Positions 1 through 7,760 of a DNA stretch of 10,487 nucleotides are shown in pieces. The notes beneath the pieces were generated by a model. The model ran no database searches and was not told where the DNA came from. It saw nothing but the letters and a program-made list of their open reading frames with translations. Source of the DNA: an uncultured Muribaculaceae bacterium (lineage in GTDB: Bacteria > Bacteroidota > Bacteroidia > Bacteroidales > Muribaculaceae); the NCBI GenBank assembly GCA_905209725.1, contig CAJLTZ010000083.1:1-10487 (forward strand). The letters run 5' to 3'. Both the position numbers and the translations under genes were made by a program. Numbering within the stretch: position 1 is the first letter of the stretch; every line of letters starts with the position of its first letter.

Positions 1-52
1 TGCATCAAAAATCGGTCGCCCCTGCATTAACATTTTTTATGGGATGGGGTCT
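1..52 (+). repeat. Left copy of a 52-bp inverted repeat shared by both window ends
   Basis: These 52 bases match the reverse complement of 10399-10450 at 50 of 52 positions; the differences are at window positions 19 and 47. Similarity fades within about 7 bases inward of position 52. The repeat is non-coding and ends 23 nt before the TTG start of the rRNA methyltransferase gene. It starts exactly at base 1, so it may continue outside the window. This copy lacks the hairpin found beside the right copy. The match is seen directly; that it belongs to a dispersed family is inference. Confidence 0.93.
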
Positions 53-75
53 AAGCAAACTAACAGATATAAAGG

Positions 76-1353
76 TTGATTAAAGAGGATTACAAAGATT
101 ACATCAGCAGACTTGCGGGCATCGACCACGCCGCATTTCTTGCCGCCATGGCGCTTCCAGCCGAGACGAGCATCAAGCTCAACCGGCGTAAGAATCCCCG
201 GGGCGGAGAGGATTCCGCAATCGGGCGTCACCTCGAGGAGATGCCTGGCGTGGAAGCCGAACCTGTGAAATGGTGCGGGAGCGGTTTCTACCTGACGTCG
301 CGCCCCGAGTTCACTCTCAATCCCCTGCTGCATGGGGGCGCATTCTATGTGCAGGACGCCTCCTCCATGATTTATGAATGGATCATGGAGCGGATACTCT
401 CGTTCGGCACGTTGCCCGCCTCGCCCGCGGTGCTCGACCTCTGCGCGGCTCCCGGCGGAAAAACCACCTCCCTAATCAACGCCCTCCCCGACGGCAGCCT
501 CGTGGTAGCTAATGAATATGTGCCCAAGCGTGCGAAGACGCTCTGCGAGAACCTGCTGAAATGGGGATATCCCGACATCATCGTGACGCAAGGAGCCACG
601 CAGGCCTATGCCCGTGCCGGCGCACGCTTCGACGTAGTTGCCGTCGACGCCCCCTGTTCCGGCGAGGGAATGATGCGCAAGGACGCCACCGCCTGCACGC
701 AATGGAGCGAGCGACTCATAGAACAGTGCGCCGCAACACAGCGCGAGATTCTCGCCGATGCCATCGAGGCCCTTCGCCCGGGTGGATATCTCATTTATTC
801 CACGTGCACATTCAATACCCGCGAGAATGAGAACAACCTCCGCATGCTTGTGGAGGAGCATGGGCTCGAACCCATCGACACTAATCCGCCTGAAAGCTGG
901 GGCATCGGCCGGGAGATTGCCGGCGAATACCCGGCCCTGCGATTCATGCCGCATCTCACCCGCGGAGAAGGGCTCTTCGCCGCACTGCTCCGAAAACCAT
1001 CCTCGAGCGATGACGATGCACCTGCTCCTAAGAAATGGCTCGACACTCTCTCGAAGAATACACGCATCCTGCTCAACGGGGTGCCACGCACCGAGAAGAA
1101 GGGTTCCCGCGAGATCCCTACCACAGAGTATGCGCTCTCCGTGGCCTTTGACCCGACGGACTGTCCCACGCAGGAGATCGGCCGCGAAGCCGCCCTCAAC
1201 TATCTGCGGCATCAGGCCATCACTCTCCCCGAAGAGGCTCCACGCGGACCGGTGGCTGTGGCTTACCGTGGAATACGACTCGGCATAGTGAACAATTTAG
1301 GCACACGCGCCAATAATCTCTATCCCTCGGAATGGAAGATAAAATTCAAATAA
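76..1353 (+). CDS. RsmF/RsmB-type 16S rRNA (cytosine-C5) methyltransferase (NOL1/NOP2/Sun family)
   Basis: This 425-residue protein is a cytosolic SAM-dependent enzyme of the family that methylates C5 of cytosine in rRNA. SAM motif I is DLCAAPGGKT at residues 121-130. Motif IV is DAPCSGEGM at 191-199, with Cys194 in the product-release position. Motif VI is YSTCTF at 241-246, with Cys244 as the expected nucleophile. The N-terminal part (about 1-100, including the SIKLN stretch and YVQDASSM) is the usual RNA-binding region. The tail (about 391-425, GPVAVAYRGIRLGIVNN then NNLYPSEW) resembles the RsmF C-terminal PUA-like segment. It is somewhat shorter than the ~480-residue E. coli RsmF, mainly between residues 305 and 380. 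The start is TTG at 76: an in-frame stop lies at 70-72, AAAGG is adjacent, and the next in-frame ATG (148) would cut into the N-terminal domain. It is first in a three-gene plus-strand run. The exact target base (C1407 in E. coli RsmF) cannot be read from sequence. Confidence 0.92.
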   Translation: MIKEDYKDYISRLAGIDHAAFLAAMALPAETSIKLNRRKNPRGGEDSAIGRHLEEMPGVEAEPVKWCGSGFYLTSRPEFTLNPLLHGGAFYVQDASSMIYEWIMERILSFGTLPASPAVLDLCAAPGGKTTSLINALPDGSLVVANEYVPKRAKTLCENLLKWGYPDIIVTQGATQAYARAGARFDVVAVDAPCSGEGMMRKDATACTQWSERLIEQCAATQREILADAIEALRPGGYLIYSTCTFNTRENENNLRMLVEEHGLEPIDTNPPESWGIGREIAGEYPALRFMPHLTRGEGLFAALLRKPSSSDDDAPAPKKWLDTLSKNTRILLNGVPRTEKKGSREIPTTEYALSVAFDPTDCPTQEIGREAALNYLRHQAITLPEEAPRGPVAVAYRGIRLGIVNNLGTRANNLYPSEWKIKFK

Positions 1354-1364
1354 ACTCCAGGCGT

Positions 1365-2120
1365 ATGGAAATGGATACGAAACTGGAAGCCGCACTGTAT
1401 CTAGTGCCTGTAGGCCTTAGCGACGCCCCGGCCTCACGGGTGCTTCCGGGCTGGAACCTTGAGGTGGCCCGCGGGATACGCGTCTGGATTGTGGAGAATG
1501 TGCGCACCGCACGGCGTAACCTTCGCCGCTGGATGCACGACTACCCCATCGACGAATGCATCTTCCACGAGCTCAACGGCCACACCGAGCCGTTCGCCGT
1601 GTCGGGCTACCTCGATGCGCTACGCGGGGGACAACCTGTGGGCGTGATGAGCGAGGCGGGTTGTCCGGCGGTGGCCGACCCCGGCGCCGATGTCGTGGCC
1701 ATCGCCCAGAGGGAGGGGCTGAAGGTGGTGCCCCTCGTAGGGCCGTCAAGCATACTGATGAGCCTGATGGGCAGCGGTTTCAACGGCCAGGGTTTCGCCT
1801 TCAACGGCTATCTTCCCATCGAGGCCGACCAGAAGGCCGCGCGCATCCGCAGTCTGGAGGCGCTCGCCGCAAAAACCGGACAGACCCAGATTTTCATCGA
1901 GACGCCCTATCGCAACAACCGCCTTCTCTCTCTTCTTGCCGACACGCTGCGCCCCGACACCCTCCTCTGCGTGGCCGCCGACATCACCAACCCCACGAGC
2001 GAGAGCATCCTCACCCGCCCGGCGGCAAAATGGAGAAACAATAAGGAAAACTACGACAAACGCCCAGCGATATTTCTAATCCATCGCCCGGCCAACACAC
2101 CAACCCACAAAAAGAAATAA
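1365..2120 (+). CDS. RsmI-related SAM-dependent methyltransferase (tetrapyrrole methylase fold)
   Basis: This protein has 251 residues from ATG 1365. Earlier (1332, overlapping the upstream gene by 22 nt) and later (1371) in-frame ATGs exist. I prefer 1365 because family members begin shortly before the LYLVP strand. The core looks like the RsmI (16S rRNA 2'-O-methyltransferase of C1402) group: VMSEAGCPAVADPG at about 94-107, VVPLVGPSS at 121-129, GFAFNGYLP at 143-151 and IFIETPYRNN at 177-186. The first motif reads VPVGLSD rather than the ATPIGNL of classical RsmI, and an EDTR-like site appears as ENVRTAR (44-50). It therefore probably belongs to the shorter Bacteroidetes branch of the family, whose substrate I cannot assign. 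It starts 11 nt after the rRNA methyltransferase stop, so co-transcription is likely. The Lys/Asn-rich tail looks unstructured. Confidence 0.85.
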   Translation: MEMDTKLEAALYLVPVGLSDAPASRVLPGWNLEVARGIRVWIVENVRTARRNLRRWMHDYPIDECIFHELNGHTEPFAVSGYLDALRGGQPVGVMSEAGCPAVADPGADVVAIAQREGLKVVPLVGPSSILMSLMGSGFNGQGFAFNGYLPIEADQKAARIRSLEALAAKTGQTQIFIETPYRNNRLLSLLADTLRPDTLLCVAADITNPTSESILTRPAAKWRNNKENYDKRPAIFLIHRPANTPTHKKK

Positions 2121-2122
2121 GA

Positions 2123-2144
2123 GCGCACCCCAAGGGGCATGCGC
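2123..2144 (+). other. GC-rich hairpin just upstream of the YycJ-type gene
   Basis: GCGCA pairs with TGCGC and CCCC pairs with GGGG around a two-base AA centre, with a two-base bulge (CA) on the 3' arm. It fills most of the 32-nt gap between the methyltransferase and hydrolase genes and ends 8 nt before the ATG at 2153. No T-run follows, so it is a poor intrinsic terminator. It does bury an AAGGGG stretch (2132-2137). A role in tuning translation is only a guess. Confidence 0.45.
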
Positions 2145-2152
2145 CGACACAA

Positions 2153-3106
2153 ATGGCATATAAGAAGACACATCTCACAGGACAGGTCCGCCTCCCGTTC
2201 GCGGAATTCGAGGACTCGGAACTCAAGGTATCCGACGCCGACCGCCGGCTCGACTCCGACCACAGGCTATATTATGTGTCGCTGGCATCAGGATCCAGCG
2301 GCAATTCCTGCTATTTAGGCACCCGCAACGGCGGCATCATCGTAGACGCCGGAATACGCTCGGAGCTCATCGAAGAAAAACTCGAAGCCGCCGGCATAGC
2401 CATGCGCCAGGTGAAAGCGTTGCTGCTTACGCACGACCACAGCGACCATGTGAGATACAGCTACAATCTTCTGCGCAACAACCGCCACCTCACTCTCTAT
2501 TGCACACCGCGGGTGCTCAACGGCCTGCTGCGCCGCCACAACATCTCCCGTCGCATCAAGGAATACCATACTCCTATCTTCAAGGAGATACCCTTCAAGG
2601 TGTCGGATTTCGAGATCACAGCCTTCGAGGTGCCTCACGACGGTTCTGACAATATGGGCTTCTCTGTGGAATGGGAGGGGCATCATTTTGTGCTCGCCAC
2701 CGACCTGGGCAGCGTCACCGACCGCGCCAGCCATTATATGTCACAGGCCAACTGGCTGGTGATCGAGTCGAACTATGATGACGCGATGCTCACGGCAGGC
2801 CGCTACCCCGAATACCTCAAGGCCCGCATCCGCGCGGCAAACGGACATCTCGACAACCGCATGACGGCCGCCTTCCTCGCCGAGATAGCCAACCCTGCTC
2901 TAAAGAATGTATTCCTCTGCCATCTTTCCAACGACAACAACACCCCCGCCATAGCCTTCAAGACTTCGGCGGAGGCGCTTATTGAGAAAGGGCTTAAGGT
3001 GGGCCGCGCTGAGGAGAGCGTAGCCGACCGTCGTGCCGACATACAGCTCATGGCCCTCCCGCGCCACGACTCCACCCGCCTCTTTGTGTTCAGGCCTCTG
3101 GAATAA
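2153..3106 (+). CDS. YycJ/WalJ-type metallo-beta-lactamase-fold hydrolase
   Basis: This 317-residue protein is predicted to be cytosolic. The MBL metal motif HxHxDH is THDHSDH at residues 93-99. Other expected ligands are His162 in EVPHDGSDN, Asp184 in ATDLG and His257 in LCHLSNDNN. SLASGSSGNSCYLG (43-56) and the NGHLDN segment (230-235) are typical of the YycJ/WalJ branch. Members are proposed to be nucleases or phosphodiesterases linked to DNA metabolism and, in Firmicutes, to the WalK/WalR cell-wall system; no such kinase is visible here. An N-terminal extension of about 38 residues, charged and with an acidic patch, precedes the usual family start. No in-frame ATG, GTG or TTG lies closer to the core, so the extension appears real. 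It is third in the plus-strand run and converges on the minus-strand operon. Confidence 0.88.
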   Translation: MAYKKTHLTGQVRLPFAEFEDSELKVSDADRRLDSDHRLYYVSLASGSSGNSCYLGTRNGGIIVDAGIRSELIEEKLEAAGIAMRQVKALLLTHDHSDHVRYSYNLLRNNRHLTLYCTPRVLNGLLRRHNISRRIKEYHTPIFKEIPFKVSDFEITAFEVPHDGSDNMGFSVEWEGHHFVLATDLGSVTDRASHYMSQANWLVIESNYDDAMLTAGRYPEYLKARIRAANGHLDNRMTAAFLAEIANPALKNVFLCHLSNDNNTPAIAFKTSAEALIEKGLKVGRAEESVADRRADIQLMALPRHDSTRLFVFRPLE

Positions 3107-3121
3107 CCGTAGACCCTGCTC

Positions 3122-6100
3122 TCACTGACGGAGACGGTGGAGCACGCCTACGAGCGTGTTGCCCATTCCTATCGTATACCCCTGAGTCATATATACTATC
3201 CTATTGAAAGTGTCGGCCACCACTGTGAGCGGACGCTCGGCATTCTGCAGATGGAGGCTCTCGGAAATCTCACCCGCAATCTTGCCGTCGCGGTCAATGC
3301 CAAACACCACGCATTCCGGCAGGCCCTTGAATGCGTCGCGGTCAAAACGCTTCCAATCGTCCTCGCTGGCAAAGAGCACCAGTATCTTCACACCGGCAGC
3401 ATCGAGACGGTCGGCGGCAGCGGCGAGGTCGTTGAGCAGATGGGCCGATGGTTCATGGCCGGGACGCACGAGCGACAGCACATAATAGCCGCGACCCGTG
3501 GTGGAGAGTATGCTCTTCTCCTTGCCAAGACCAAGATCATGATAGAGATCCTCGGCGTTGAGGTTTCCAATCACCTGAAGCGCGCTCTCATCGCTCTCGA
3601 TGGCAAGCGGCACACGCACCGTGTTGCCGGCTGCTACATCAAACGTTCTTGAATGCGAGAGCACTGAGCCGTCGGCAAGGCGCTGACCTGTTACGAGAAG
3701 ATAACGGCCGGCGTCAAGAGGCTGATGCGAGGCATTCAATGAGGAGAGGGGAAGGAAATCTTCGAATTCAAGCAGGCGCAGACGTCCGCCGTCGATAGCC
3801 GAGATCGAATAGTGGGTGAAATATTTCGGGTCGGGAATAAGGGCCGAGGGGGTATAGTCGAAAGTGACATATCCCTTCGAAGCAAGCCCGGCATTGGAGT
3901 CAGCTGACTTCTTCGCAGGTTCCCAGTCGATATCATTCCAAATTGGCTCCGAACTCTTGGCACTCTTCTTCAAAACCGGAAGATACTGCGTATGGCCCGT
4001 CACAGCATCGATTCGGGCCGGGATCCCGACGGTGCGGGCCAGCGCCGTAAAGAGAATTGGGAGGTTCACCTTATCGGCCAGACGGCTGGAGATGGCTGCG
4101 CGGGGATCCATCCTGATGGCGGCAGGATTGCGGGAAGTGCCGTCGGCCAGATTCTTCAGCAACCAGTCGCGGATGAGACGCGGGTCGGAGCGCCAGACCT
4201 TCATTGTCTTGGCCGGGATGGCAGCCAGGAACGACTCGCGGAAGGGCGTGAGCCATTCGCGGTCGATTCTGGGAGAAAGCACATACCTGCCATATATCTC
4301 TACAGGCATGTCGGCAGGGCGTTCGGGAGCAAATTCCACTGCATCTGCCAGCACTTCTGACTCCATGTCGCGCAGGTCCTTTTCCGATATATTCTCCAGC
4401 AGAAGCACAGCCTTCTCACGCTGCGGGCTGCCGGCGGGGTAACGTCGCAAGGCAGCGGTGAGTGCGCCATGATTTCCACGCATCTTCACCAAAAGCGGCG
4501 CAATCCGCTCCGGATCCTCACCCAATTCCAAGGCAAGGGCACGCGCCGTGTCATCATTGAGGAATGTCGAGGTATATGCCAGGCGCACAGAGTCCTCATA
4601 TGCAAAACGCCGGTTGTTGAGATCGCGCTGCTCGGGAGTGACTTGCGGCAACGCCGTGGATGCCGGAGGGGGCGTGAGGGTGAGCTTCATGTCAATCTCC
4701 GGGCGTGAGTCGAGTGCCAGCGTCACGAGCGGGTCGGCGGGAGTGGAATGCGCTATGGCATAGTTTCCATCGCGGCTTGCCCAGACAAGGAGGTCACCCT
4801 GGCCGCAGAGCAGCGAGGCTTCCCCATTGGCATCGGTTTTCTTGGTGGCGAGTTTAAAGAACTCAGCGTAATTATAGAGGCAGAAGTCCACCACGGCATC
4901 CTTCAGCGGGCGTCCCTCCTTATCTAAGACTCGCACGCGCGCGATGCGCGTGGGAGCATAATTGGAGGTTACGTTAATCTCCGTGCTCACGGGGGTGCGG
5001 GCAAGAATCTCCTCAGGTCCGGGATATTGGCCTGCCACCTTGGTGCTCATCAACATACCGCGAGAGGCAGGGAGATTGAACCATGCGAGGTCGAGCACAG
5101 GTTCCGGTTCGCAGGCGCCGAGGAAGTGCCATTTGCCATCGGTCCAGACCTCCACCCAGGCATGGTTGTCGTCGGTGTGTGCCCAGCGGGGCGTATAGAT
5201 CTGGCGGGCGGGAATACCCACGGAGCGCAGCGCGGCCACGGCGAAGGTGGACTCCTCGCCACACCGGCCTATGGCCTGCGACACTGCCGAAAGCGGAGGC
5301 GATGTGCGCCCGTCGCTCGGCTGATAGGTAACCTTCTCATGACACCAGTGGTTCACCTCCAATGCGGCATCACTCATCGACATATTCTTCACTCTCGGGG
5401 CAAGTTCGCGATAGAACACTACACGGGCCGAGTCGAGGCTCTCATTGTTTACCCGCAGCGGTAGCACAAAATGCTCAAACTCCTTGCGGGGCACCTTCTT
5501 GCCCCAAGGCATCAATTGCATGGCATCGATGGAGGCGTCGATATTGGCGAGATAGAAGTCGCGGGAGTATGACACGGAATCGGCCGGCGTCATCCCGGCA
5601 TAAAGCGTTTTTAGCAATTTGTCACGATTGAGTTCGGCATCGGTCACGGCCCTCGCCACGCTTGCGGGCAAAATCAAAGCCAGCAAACAGGCAAGAGCCA
5701 TCAATATGCTGCGCACTTTCTCGGCACTGCTGGAGCGGCGGCTGTATTCATCGGCTCCCGGATCGCCCATCTTGGCGGAATCGTTTCGGAAAATCATATT
5801 AGAAGGTATTATTGTGGAGGCGCTGGCATGGAGGGCATCAACGCCTGTTTCATCGAGGATCTCACGGGCATTGGCGGCATTAACGCCGCTCCCTGCCATA
5901 ATCTTGATGCGGCCGGCAGCCAGACTTTGCAGACGCCGCAGCATCGGAATCCCCTTCTGTGCAGTGGCAGCACATCCGGAGGTGAGCACCCGGTCGAAAC
6001 CGAGCGCGATGATTGTCTCCAGGGCAGCCTCGGGGTCAGCGGTCATGTCGAAGGCACGGTGGAACTCCAGTTCAAGATTCCCGGCGGCCTCGCGAAACCG

Positions 6101-6421
6101 GCGGCATTGCTGTTCATTCACCGTGCCGTCAGGATTCAGCGCGCCGATTACAATGCCGGTGGCTCCGGCTCTGCGGGCGGCCTCTATGTCGCGCAGCATT
6201 ATCTGCACGTCATCCTCATCATAAAGGAAATCGCCGGCATGGGGCCTTACAAGCACATTGACCTTCGGCATTCCGGAAGCCACAGCCTTTTCAATCAGAC
6301 CGAGGGAGGGAGTGAGCCCACCCTCACCGAGAGCCTGACATAGTTCGATGCGTCCGGCGCCACCCTTGCGGGCTTCCTGCACGCTCCTGAAATCGGAGCA
6401 GCAAATCTCAAGTTCGGTCAT
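3122..6421 (-). CDS. CutC-like TIM barrel fused through a signal peptide to a transglutaminase-like protein
   Basis: One uninterrupted 1099-residue frame. Residues 1-240 form a complete CutC-family domain (copper homeostasis name; biochemistry unsettled): CRIEL-type motif AGRIELCQALGEGG (22-35), VLVRPHAGDF (56-65), EFHRAFDM (119-126), LTSGCAATAQKGI (146-158) and the MGDPGADEYS tail. A hydrophobic stretch ending SVARA, at 241-258, is a credible Sec signal peptide. It leads into a transglutaminase core with Cys387 (GRCGEES) and His420 (DDNHAWVEVW). About 480-580 resembles a beta-sandwich or carboxypeptidase-regulatory-like insert. A second degenerate transglutaminase-like core covers about 775-815, with Lys784 where the Cys would be. 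A thioredoxin-like tail (about 970-1099) has no CxxC. Stand-alone Bacteroides homologues of the 859-residue second part are, from memory, secreted or lipoprotein. The ATG overlaps the fucosidase stop as ATGA, so translation is probably coupled. It may be a true fusion, a cutC that lost its stop, or two products through internal initiation at 5701. Domain calls are firm; the topology is inferred. Confidence 0.88.
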   Translation of the reverse strand: MTELEICCSDFRSVQEARKGGAGRIELCQALGEGGLTPSLGLIEKAVASGMPKVNVLVRPHAGDFLYDEDDVQIMLRDIEAARRAGATGIVIGALNPDGTVNEQQCRRFREAAGNLELEFHRAFDMTADPEAALETIIALGFDRVLTSGCAATAQKGIPMLRRLQSLAAGRIKIMAGSGVNAANAREILDETGVDALHASASTIIPSNMIFRNDSAKMGDPGADEYSRRSSSAEKVRSILMALACLLALILPASVARAVTDAELNRDKLLKTLYAGMTPADSVSYSRDFYLANIDASIDAMQLMPWGKKVPRKEFEHFVLPLRVNNESLDSARVVFYRELAPRVKNMSMSDAALEVNHWCHEKVTYQPSDGRTSPPLSAVSQAIGRCGEESTFAVAALRSVGIPARQIYTPRWAHTDDNHAWVEVWTDGKWHFLGACEPEPVLDLAWFNLPASRGMLMSTKVAGQYPGPEEILARTPVSTEINVTSNYAPTRIARVRVLDKEGRPLKDAVVDFCLYNYAEFFKLATKKTDANGEASLLCGQGDLLVWASRDGNYAIAHSTPADPLVTLALDSRPEIDMKLTLTPPPASTALPQVTPEQRDLNNRRFAYEDSVRLAYTSTFLNDDTARALALELGEDPERIAPLLVKMRGNHGALTAALRRYPAGSPQREKAVLLLENISEKDLRDMESEVLADAVEFAPERPADMPVEIYGRYVLSPRIDREWLTPFRESFLAAIPAKTMKVWRSDPRLIRDWLLKNLADGTSRNPAAIRMDPRAAISSRLADKVNLPILFTALARTVGIPARIDAVTGHTQYLPVLKKSAKSSEPIWNDIDWEPAKKSADSNAGLASKGYVTFDYTPSALIPDPKYFTHYSISAIDGGRLRLLEFEDFLPLSSLNASHQPLDAGRYLLVTGQRLADGSVLSHSRTFDVAAGNTVRVPLAIESDESALQVIGNLNAEDLYHDLGLGKEKSILSTTGRGYYVLSLVRPGHEPSAHLLNDLAAAADRLDAAGVKILVLFASEDDWKRFDRDAFKGLPECVVFGIDRDGKIAGEISESLHLQNAERPLTVVADTFNRIVYMTQGYTIGMGNTLVGVLHRLRQ
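5648..5701 (-). other. Internal signal peptide and candidate internal start of the transglutaminase part
   Basis: Met241 of the fused frame (ATG at 5701-5699) begins an uninterrupted hydrophobic run of about 14 residues ending in SVARA before VTDAEL, a good AxA signal-peptidase I site after residue 258. Lys236 and Arg238 lie just upstream and could act as the positive n-region if translation starts earlier. Initiation here would give an 859-residue exported protein matching stand-alone relatives. I see no convincing ribosome binding site. The bases just before the ATG are moderately A/T-rich (GCATATTG), which is weak support in this phylum. Confidence 0.6.
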
Positions 6422-7740
6422 TTCTCCCTGATTTCAATTATATAGTCGTCTACGTCGGGCACATCGTCGAGATAGAGGGTCACTCCGCCGCGTGTGCGCG
6501 AATGTTTCACTTTCTTGCCGTCGGCGAAGGTCTTGACGCTCTTCACCGGACCCATCAGCGGGAGGAAGATTGTGGATGTGTCCACACTGTCGGTGGGGAA
6601 CACATGCACGTATACGTTCTTTCCTTTGCGTGTGGTGGCACCCCAGGGAGCAGGTTGCACGGGACCGGCTTCGGTGCCGTAGATGGTCTCGCCGTTGGCG
6701 CGCAACCAAGCGCCCATCTTTTTCAGACGGTCGAGGGCGGCCTCAGGCAGCGAACCGTCGGGTTGAGGGCCGATGTTGAGAAGGAGGTTTGCTCCCACTC
6801 CTGCGGTCTTCACAAGATAGCGAATCAGCGTTCGGGCGCTCTTATAGTCAGTATCTTTCACCTTGTAGCCCCACATGCCGTTCATGGTCTGGCATGTCTC
6901 CAACGGGATACGGGAAATTGCCTGTTCAGAATATCCTGCAGTGTTCTCGCCGGGTACATCGCGCTCGAATATCTGGATGTCCTCCCCTGGAATCACATCT
7001 TCGTGATGGTTGTTGCCTATAAGACAGCCGGGCTGAAGAGAGTGGATCATGGCATATTGCTCGGGCAATTGCCAGTTGAAGGGCACAGTGTCCTGGTCGT
7101 GGTCCCATTTGCCGTCGAACCAGATGCAGCGCACGGGTCCATACTGCGTGAGCAATTCGCGGAGCTGCGCGTTCATGAATTTATAGTAGTGGTTCCAGTC
7201 GGGAGCCACAGTGTCGGTGTAGGTGGTGAGGCCGGTGCGGCCACGGGGATAGTCGCGCCGCGTCCAGTCGATGTGGGAATAATAAAGGTGCAGGCTTAGG
7301 TCGCGCGAGCGGAGAGAGTCGGAGAGTTCGCGGAGTATGTCGCGGCGGAAGGGGGTGGCATCCACGATGTTGTATGGACTCTGGGCCGTGTGCCACATCG
7401 AGAAGCCGTCGTGATGGCGCGTGGTGAAAGTTACATATTTCGCGCCGGAGTCGCGGATGGCGTCGGCCCATTTCCCGGCATCGAAATTAGCGGGATAGAA
7501 GCCTGCGGCTGCCTTGGCGTATTCCTCGGCGAGCGGACCATAGTTGAGATACCATTCTCCCTGGCCGAACATCGAATAGATTCCCCAGTGGATGAAGATG
7601 CCGAAACGGTCGGCGGCAAATTCTTTTTGGGAACGTTTCACCTGCTCGGAGGGCACATACTCTTCGGCCCTGGCTGTAAAGGATGAAATGCCCAGAATGG
7701 CAAGAAGCGAGAAGATAGTGGCTATTTTGCTGATTTTCAT
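6418..7740 (-). CDS. Secreted GH29 alpha-L-fucosidase
   Basis: This 440-residue exo-glycosidase is predicted to remove alpha-linked L-fucose from glycans in the periplasm or at the cell surface. A signal peptide covers residues 1-25 (Lys-containing start, hydrophobic core, FTARA before EEY). GH29 landmarks follow in order: RFGIFIHWG (45-53, His51), GEWY (61-64), TTRHHDGF (106-113, paired His109/His110), and CIWFDG (205-210), where Asp209 is the expected nucleophile by comparison with the conserved WxD of characterised GH29 enzymes. I could not place the general acid/base with confidence; several glutamates lie between 253 and 281. LETCQTMNGMWGY (280-292) and NLLLNIGPQPDG (318-329) are also typical. 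The rest is a small C-terminal beta domain, with no added carbohydrate-binding module. It lies 20 nt after the ROK kinase stop, and its TGA overlaps the ATG of the next gene. No SusC/SusD pair is visible here. Confidence 0.94.
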   Translation of the reverse strand: MKISKIATIFSLLAILGISSFTARAEEYVPSEQVKRSQKEFAADRFGIFIHWGIYSMFGQGEWYLNYGPLAEEYAKAAAGFYPANFDAGKWADAIRDSGAKYVTFTTRHHDGFSMWHTAQSPYNIVDATPFRRDILRELSDSLRSRDLSLHLYYSHIDWTRRDYPRGRTGLTTYTDTVAPDWNHYYKFMNAQLRELLTQYGPVRCIWFDGKWDHDQDTVPFNWQLPEQYAMIHSLQPGCLIGNNHHEDVIPGEDIQIFERDVPGENTAGYSEQAISRIPLETCQTMNGMWGYKVKDTDYKSARTLIRYLVKTAGVGANLLLNIGPQPDGSLPEAALDRLKKMGAWLRANGETIYGTEAGPVQPAPWGATTRKGKNVYVHVFPTDSVDTSTIFLPLMGPVKSVKTFADGKKVKHSRTRGGVTLYLDDVPDVDDYIIEIREK

Positions 7741-7760
7741 CTTGATGTATTATACTGAGA

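Noticed and set aside
472..1212. Long antisense open frame (246 codons) opposite the rRNA methyltransferase gene
   Set aside because: It mirrors the codons of a strongly supported gene in GC-rich DNA, and its translation shows no recognisable domain.
2123..2144. Intrinsic terminator between the RsmI-like and YycJ-type genes
   Set aside because: No T-run follows the stem, and the next gene starts 8 nt later.
3107..3121. Bidirectional terminator between the convergent genes
   Set aside because: Only 15 nt separate the stops, with no hairpin or T-tract seen there.
5690..5740. Frameshift or stop separating CutC from the transglutaminase part
   Set aside because: I followed the minus-strand frame through the junction. 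It is continuous and the ATG at 5701 is in phase with CutC, so no break is visible in the given sequence. A base error cannot be excluded without reads.
5828..6343. Plus-strand open frame (171 codons) opposite the CutC part
   Set aside because: It is a shadow of the CutC coding frame, which has clear conserved motifs.
6502..7299. Long plus-strand open frame (265 codons) opposite the fucosidase gene
   Set aside because: The GH29 motifs lie on the other strand. The mirrored translation has no family features.
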